The position numbers and the translations under genes are program-made. From the NCBI GenBank assembly GCA_959602045.1, contig CAUGRT010000024.1:1-43773 (forward strand): a stretch of 43,773 nt of DNA, in the 5' to 3' direction. The notes under the pieces are model-generated. The model saw only the letters and a program-made list of their open reading frames with translations. It was not told the origin of the DNA and made no database searches. This document shows, in pieces, positions 39,348 through 43,773 of this stretch; within the stretch, counting starts at the first letter, position 1, and each line of letters begins with the position of its first letter. The DNA comes from an uncultured Clostridia bacterium. Its GTDB lineage: Bacteria > Bacillota > Clostridia > UBA1381.

Positions 39348-40170
39348 TTTTTTCGTCCTCTTTATTGACGATTTCTTCATGATGTTGTAAAGCGCGGTCA
39401 TATGCTATCGCTAAAACACATGCGCGGAGTTTACCCATAGGAAATTTTGATTGCTGTATCAAATGTTCGTTTGTGATTCCATCTGTCTGACAGCATGTAG
39501 CAATTAATTTTTTCGTTGCCGTTGTGGTAAGTTTGACTTGAAACTTTTTGAACATAGGTGTTTCGTTAGGGTTGCCAACAAAACCATCAGCAATAGTCTT
39601 AATGCCTTTTTGGATTTCTTTCCAAAGGATTGATTTTTCTTTTTCGTCATCTTCTGATAGAGTGGCTTTTGTTTCAATAGCATTGTACTTGATAATGTTC
39701 TTTTGCATTGTCGCAAAATCGCCCTTAACTACAATTCTATCATTATTAAAGGTTTTATGATTCGTTGCAAATAACAAACCTTTGAAAAAGTCGTGTTCCG
39801 TTGTTGCTATGCAATCCAATATATTTTTATCTTCAAAAGTATTGTATTTGTTGCGTTCGTCTTGTAGTGCCGCGTCATATCGAATTAAGAGATTTTTCCG
39901 TGCTGTGAATGCTTGAATTTCTTCTGAATCTTGTGTTTCCGTTCTTTCGGTGATTTCTAATTTTTGCGTTACTGTTGTCAATTCGGCATTATTCTTATAA
40001 ATATCGTCCGAAAGGGTTAGATAATTGATAATAGTTGCATATTGTGACCGTAGTTTTTCATCATTTTTTAAGACTTTCGGGAAATATGCGATTATGGTAT
40101 CGGCTTTAATTTCGTTGTCTGTTGAAATGAAAATTTTTGTTAATTCATAGGTTGATAATGTTGTTTTCAT
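39340..40170 (-). CDS. 276-residue island protein, unknown
   Basis: The first and longest gene of the island operon. ATG 40170 follows GGAGG by 8 bases. The sequence is mostly helical and charged (DDIYKNNAELTTVTQKLEIT, SEDDEKEKSILWKEIQKGIK), with a probable coiled region about 50-100, a central TTEHDFFKGLLFATNHKTFN and a Cys pair in TCCQTDGITNEHL. I see no P-loop, nuclease, helix-turn-helix or membrane motif. The region upstream holds several palindromes that look like operators. Structural, phage-derived or defence functions are all open. Confidence 0.65.
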   Translation of the reverse strand: MKTTLSTYELTKIFISTDNEIKADTIIAYFPKVLKNDEKLRSQYATIINYLTLSDDIYKNNAELTTVTQKLEITERTETQDSEEIQAFTARKNLLIRYDAALQDERNKYNTFEDKNILDCIATTEHDFFKGLLFATNHKTFNNDRIVVKGDFATMQKNIIKYNAIETKATLSEDDEKEKSILWKEIQKGIKTIADGFVGNPNETPMFKKFQVKLTTTATKKLIATCCQTDGITNEHLIQQSKFPMGKLRACVLAIAYDRALQHHEEIVNKEDEKNE

Positions 40171-40452
40171 GGTAAAATCCTCCTTATGTTATATGGGTTG
40201 ATATTGTTATTAGGGTATGGTATACCCTGTAAAACTTCTAACAGAAAATTACATAGCTTTACACGGTATACCAAGGGTATGTTTGCCGTTGCTCATGCAA
40301 AGGACTTTGCGAATATGAAACGTTGGTGAATCTCATGTATAGTATAGAGTAAAACCCTAATACAGTGCTTGACGGTATAACCGTACAATTTTAGCACATG
40401 AGATGGACTTTTGTTTATTTGTCAAAGTGCAAGTGAAGATGATATTATGTAA
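40171..40452. promoter_or_regulatory. island operon upstream region with repeated GGTATACC-type palindromes
   Basis: Three related palindromes lie here: GGGTAT-3-ATACCC (about 40223-40237), GGTATACC (about 40265-40272), and ACGGT-3-ACCGT (about 40371-40384). A 9-bp inverted repeat ATCTCATGT/ACATGAGAT (40330-40338 and 40396-40404) brackets the last. No clean promoter pair was found. The sites suggest a repressor of the operon that I cannot identify. Confidence 0.45.
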
Positions 40453-40557
40453 TTAGATTTGCCCTATGTAAGTGATAATATCATCCGTGGGATCGGTTGG
40501 CGTGTTATTGTCATAGAGTTGAATAATATACGGCTGATTTGCGGTAACTATCTTCAT
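40453..40557 (-). CDS. 34-codon ORF coupled to the HAD gene
   Basis: ATG 40557 overlaps the restored HAD stop (ATGA). It reads MKIVTANQPYIIQLYDNNTP and 14 further residues, then stops. No homology recognised. It may be the start of a host gene cut by island insertion, or a true small gene. Confidence 0.3.
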   Translation of the reverse strand: MKIVTANQPYIIQLYDNNTPTDPTDDIITYIGQI

Positions 40558-41355
40558 ATTAGAGTTTTGTATACTTCATTTACGCTATCAAAAATAAATT
40601 TCGGTTGAATATTAAATTTTTCAATATCCTCTATCGTACCCTCACCGCTGAGTACAAATATTGTTGACACGCCGGCATTTACACCTCCGGCAATATCTGT
40701 ATACACTCTGTCGCCTATAACAACCGTTTCTTCTTTTTTTGAAACCCGTTTTATTCATTGCGGCTTCAATTATATCCGGTTTCGGTTTCCCTATAAAATG
40801 TGGTTTCCTTTTCGTCGCATTATACAACATCTCACTAACACTACCGCAATCTGGCACATACCCATATGCAATCGGACATACCAAATCCGGATTTGTCGCT
40901 ATGTAATCAACACCTTTATTCAACAATATGCAAGCATCCTCCAGTTTTTGAAATGTCAGTTCCGTATCAAATCCCATGCATAAGCAATCAATGTCAGAAC
41001 ATATAGTATCCGAAACCGGCACCCCTGACTCTCTGAGTTGTTCTTTAAATGATTCTGTTCCGAGAGCATATATCTTCCGATATTTTCTTTTCGGCAGATA
41101 CATAACTGTTGCATCTGTTGATGTCAGAAAATCATCTTTCGACGTATTCACTCCCAACTTGCTCATCTTGTTTACATAAGCCTTAACACTTTTTAAAGAA
41201 TTATTGGTTATAAACATATGCCTGCCGCCAATGTTTTCGATATATCTGAGCAATTCCTTTGTTCCGTCAAAAAGCTTATCATCCAGATATATTGTGCCAT
41301 CCATATCAAACAAATATAATTTTTTCTTTTTAAGCTCTGCAATATTGTTTTTCAT
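40554..41355 (-). pseudogene. NagD-like HAD phosphatase with a frameshift in an A7 run
   Basis: From ATG 41355 (AAAGGA 10 bases upstream) the protein has the HAD motif LFDMDGTIYLDD (Asp 17, Asp 19), TNNSLKS, ATNPDLVCPIAYGY and GKPKPDIIEAAM. At a run of seven A (40734-40740 on the plus strand as T) the frame leaves the family. Dropping one A restores TVVIGDRVYTDIAGGVNAGV, the missing catalytic Asp motif, and a normal C-terminus ending at 40554. So the gene is one base away from intact. Cause: mutation, sequencing error or polymerase slippage. Related enzymes dephosphorylate sugar or nucleotide phosphates. Confidence 0.85.
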
Positions 41356-41644
41356 TAAAATTATATCCTTTCCTTTGCTTTTACACATTATTAATTTTAC
41401 ATCTTAAATCCATTAAATTAAGTATATCTTCTTCGTATATATCATTAGGTTTTCAATAATAACGGTGTAATTGCTACCGTCATCTGTTTTTTTCTGCAAA
41501 TACATCGGCTATATTAATTTTCGCTTCATGGTTTCATAGATTATTATCGACTCAACACTTGAGGGGCTCTCCTTCTGTTAAAATTTGTCTGTTGTCTACC
41601 CTGTTAATTCAGGTCTGACAATATCAAACCTGAATTCTACGCTA
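41356..41644. other. AT-rich gap with one hairpin
   Basis: No gene is seen. AATTCAGGT (41606-41614) pairs with ACCTGAATT (41628-41636) just past the MATE remnant; there is no T run, so a terminator role is uncertain. Confidence 0.4.
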
Positions 41645-42265
41645 CTATATTCTACGCCTTTTATTAGTATCGCATAAAACGCTATCCTGAAATCCTTCAG
41701 GTATATAATGAGTTTTTGCTTCAAACACCATAAATTCGGAAGGCTTCCATGCGCCGGTAACATAAACGATGAGTGAAAATATACATTCTGTCACCCACGA
41801 TATTACCCAACCTATATAAACTCCGTTCATTTTAAAGTATCTTACAGCAATAAATGAGGCTATAATCCTTGAAAAAGAGCCAATAAGGGTTGCCGTAACC
41901 AAATAACGCATAGCGGCAACACCCCGATAAAAAGCATGAAACAGGTTGTTTATCAAATTAAACAACACAAACGGCATAAAGTATCTTGCAAAAACAACAG
42001 CCATATCAAAAGCTGCGCCGCTGCTTCCGGATGGTAAAAATATAAGACAGGCTTTTTGAGCAAAAACCACTGTTAAAATAAGAATAGGAATTTCAAAAAC
42101 CAAACCTTGCAAAAGACCGACTTTGAATCCGCGTCTAACATTTTTGTATTTTTGGGCACCTATGCTTTGCGCAACATAACTGCTGAGAGTTTTTGAAGAG
42201 TTTTGATAAATTGTTGAGTTACAACTGTATATCTTAAGAGCTATAACGTAGGGGCAATCCCTCAT
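41645..42265 (-). pseudogene. MATE efflux transporter with a large in-frame internal deletion
   Basis: ATG 42265 follows AAAAGGAG and begins MRDCPYVIALKIYS, like a normal MATE N-terminus. After about 25 residues the sequence jumps to the second half of the family (LSSYVAQSIGAQKYKNVRRG and the later membrane helices). Full MATE proteins have 12 helices and about 450 residues; this has 206 residues and about five helices. Roughly the whole N-terminal half is missing, but the frame is kept. It cannot form the two-lobed transporter. Confidence 0.75.
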
Positions 42266-42407
42266 TACAGTTTCTCCTTTTTATAAAGTATTATTTGTCA
42301 TAACATATCATCATTTTATCTGTTCACAAATTCTATTTCTGTTTTGATGATATCATTCATTTACAAGTGTTTCTTTAAGTGCGTCAAAAAAACTGCTGTG
42401 CCTTTAA

Positions 42408-43714
42408 TTACAATATTACACCATTATTCTTTAAAGTGTTTCTTATTTTTGAAGCCTCCAAATCCCTCGGTGTCACACCTTCTGAAACGCTCAGTGCCGC
42501 CGCTATTCCGGCCGTTTCGCCGGTTGCCATACATATCGCCATTACTCTATATGATGCATGTGCCCTATGAGTTCCCGAAATACACCTGCCTGATGTAAGG
42601 AGATTATCCACGCCGAGAGGAACAAGCGAGCCGTATCTTATATCATACGGAACAGCCATTTTTGAATGACCTTCAGCTTGTCCGCCGCCGGAAGGATTGT
42701 GAATATCAATTAAAAACCAAGCATTGTGAACGACCGCATCGTCATAATGATTCCGTTTTCAACATCACTGTCATTTATAACATATTCGCCCATAATTCTC
42801 CGGCTTTCCCTCACGCCAAGCGTTGAGGCAGTTGTCTTAACTTCACAATTTTCATAACCGGGTATATACTTTCTCAAAAAATCAACTATCTTTTCGATCT
42901 GAATACGCAGCTCAACTTCCGCAGCATAGTATTCTTCCTCATTTAATGCATTAAAGCCATTCAACTGCGTTGCATTAACATTTCTTTCGCCTTTATAAAA
43001 GGTTTTATGAAGACGTACTATTGACACATTTTTCGGCAAAACACCGTTTTTCTCACATTCAACACAAAATTCAGAATACTTTCGTCCGTCAGGTAATTTT
43101 ACAGGATCACTTCCGCCAAAGCACAGTATAGCTTTCGTTTCATCCACGTTGTGAACAGTAAATTCAAGCGTAACCGGCTGTGTCAGTCCGTCGCCATCTC
43201 TTCCGACTTTATAATCACAGCCGCACAGATAAGCTATCATGCCGTCCCCTGTAGCATCAATAACCCGTTTAGCTTTTATAGCCTTAAGACCCATAGGGGT
43301 ATTTACTATAACTCCGTTTATTGTGTTTTCGTTTAAAATCACGTCAACCACAGGAGTTTGAAGCAACACCTTAACATTGTTATCATATAAAAACTTTATT
43401 AATATTCCTTTTGCTTCTTCTGAATCAATATGGATTTCCTTGCCGTTTCGAGTCTCAATCTTTTCCTCATCATTATGTTTTTCAGAAAGTAAAGATATAA
43501 TTTCATCATACATTGTGCCTTCTGATACCTTGCCCAATATAGGACTTACATTTCCGAGTGTAAGATTTCCACCGACAACACCATAACGCTCAACCAAAAT
43601 CACATTCATATTCTGCCGCGCGGCAGCAACCGCTGCACATATTCCCGCCGGTCCTCCTCCTGCCACAAGGACATCAGCACTGTATGTTTCCTTTATAGTC
43701 TTGGTGTATATCAC
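42408..43714 (-). pseudogene. FAD-dependent oxidoreductase (PF12831 type) with one frameshift
   Basis: Start GTG 43714, 8 bases after GGGAGG. The N-terminal dinucleotide fold DVLVAGGGPAGICAAVAAAR, then VERYGVVGGNLTLGNVSP and RVIDATGDGMIAYLCGC, mark the FAD_oxidored family. The frame stops at 42710 after ENGIIMTMRSF. About position 42750 a one-base loss explains this: the other frame reads YDDAVVHNAWFLIDIHNPSG and continues through GVDNLLTSGRCISGTHRAHA to a stop at 42408. Together the parts make a complete protein of about 435 residues. Function of the family is varied (alcohol or sugar oxidation); substrate unknown. Confidence 0.85.
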
Positions 43715-43773
43715 AGTAATTACCTCCCTATATAATCTTAGTTTTTCTTTAATTTTCTCCGTTTTTCTTACAA

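Noticed and set aside
37176..40170. Calling the island operon a known defence or toxin-antitoxin system
   Set aside because: No toxin, antitoxin, nuclease, helicase or reverse transcriptase motif can be seen in any of its proteins.

Overview
The window reads as chromosomal DNA of a Firmicute of the class Clostridia, probably an anaerobic gut-type or fermentative member. The evidence is the gene order pyrH-frr-uppS-cdsA-dxr-rseP-ispG, the MEP isoprenoid pathway, several oxygen-sensitive ferredoxin-dependent 2-oxoacid oxidoreductases, a glycyl radical enzyme with its activase, a folate ECF transporter gene under a THF riboswitch, and consensus TTGACA-17-TATAAT promoters with strong GGAGG ribosome binding sites. 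No rRNA, tRNA or CRISPR array was seen. Layout: (1) 1-605 is gene-poor and holds repeat fragments plus a leftward promoter. (2) 606-1820 is a MarR regulator and a TauE/SafE permease behind a promoter that carries a perfect 17-bp operator palindrome. (3) 1856-5971, leftward, is a glycyl radical enzyme of the GCVE dehydratase/lyase type, its radical-SAM activase and a sirtuin, apparently one operon. (4) 6300-7047 is folT with its THF riboswitch. (5) 7079-16591, leftward, is a long housekeeping stretch: pyrH, frr, uppS, cdsA, dxr, rseP, ispG, aroQ, an M24 peptidase and an aldo/keto reductase. (6) 16661-23980, leftward, is nadK, argR, recN, a RseC-like gene, a P-loop ATPase, a four-subunit 2-oxoacid:ferredoxin oxidoreductase and a small unknown gene. 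(7) 24327-31277 holds cobO, a degenerate galactokinase-like protein, small and broken genes, and an AraC regulator divergent from a very large glycoside hydrolase-like gene. (8) 31282-35798, leftward, is iorA, iorB, a phenylacetate-CoA ligase and a LOG-type gene, an aromatic 2-oxoacid catabolic module. (9) 35870-40452 is an AT-richer accessory island with two incomplete tyrosine recombinases and a tight operon of small proteins that I do not recognise. (10) 40453-43714 is a series of damaged genes: a HAD phosphatase with a frameshift, a MATE transporter with an internal deletion and an FAD oxidoreductase with a frameshift. Three dispersed repeat families link these regions. One is a four-copy palindromic element whose core is conserved while its arms change but stay complementary. 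One is a perfect 34-bp inverted repeat with a half copy at the left edge. One is a promoter-bearing repeat shared by pyrH and the island integrase. The most novel-looking material is the covarying palindrome family, the unknown island operon with its catalytic-domain-only recombinase, and the glycyl radical enzyme plus sirtuin operon.
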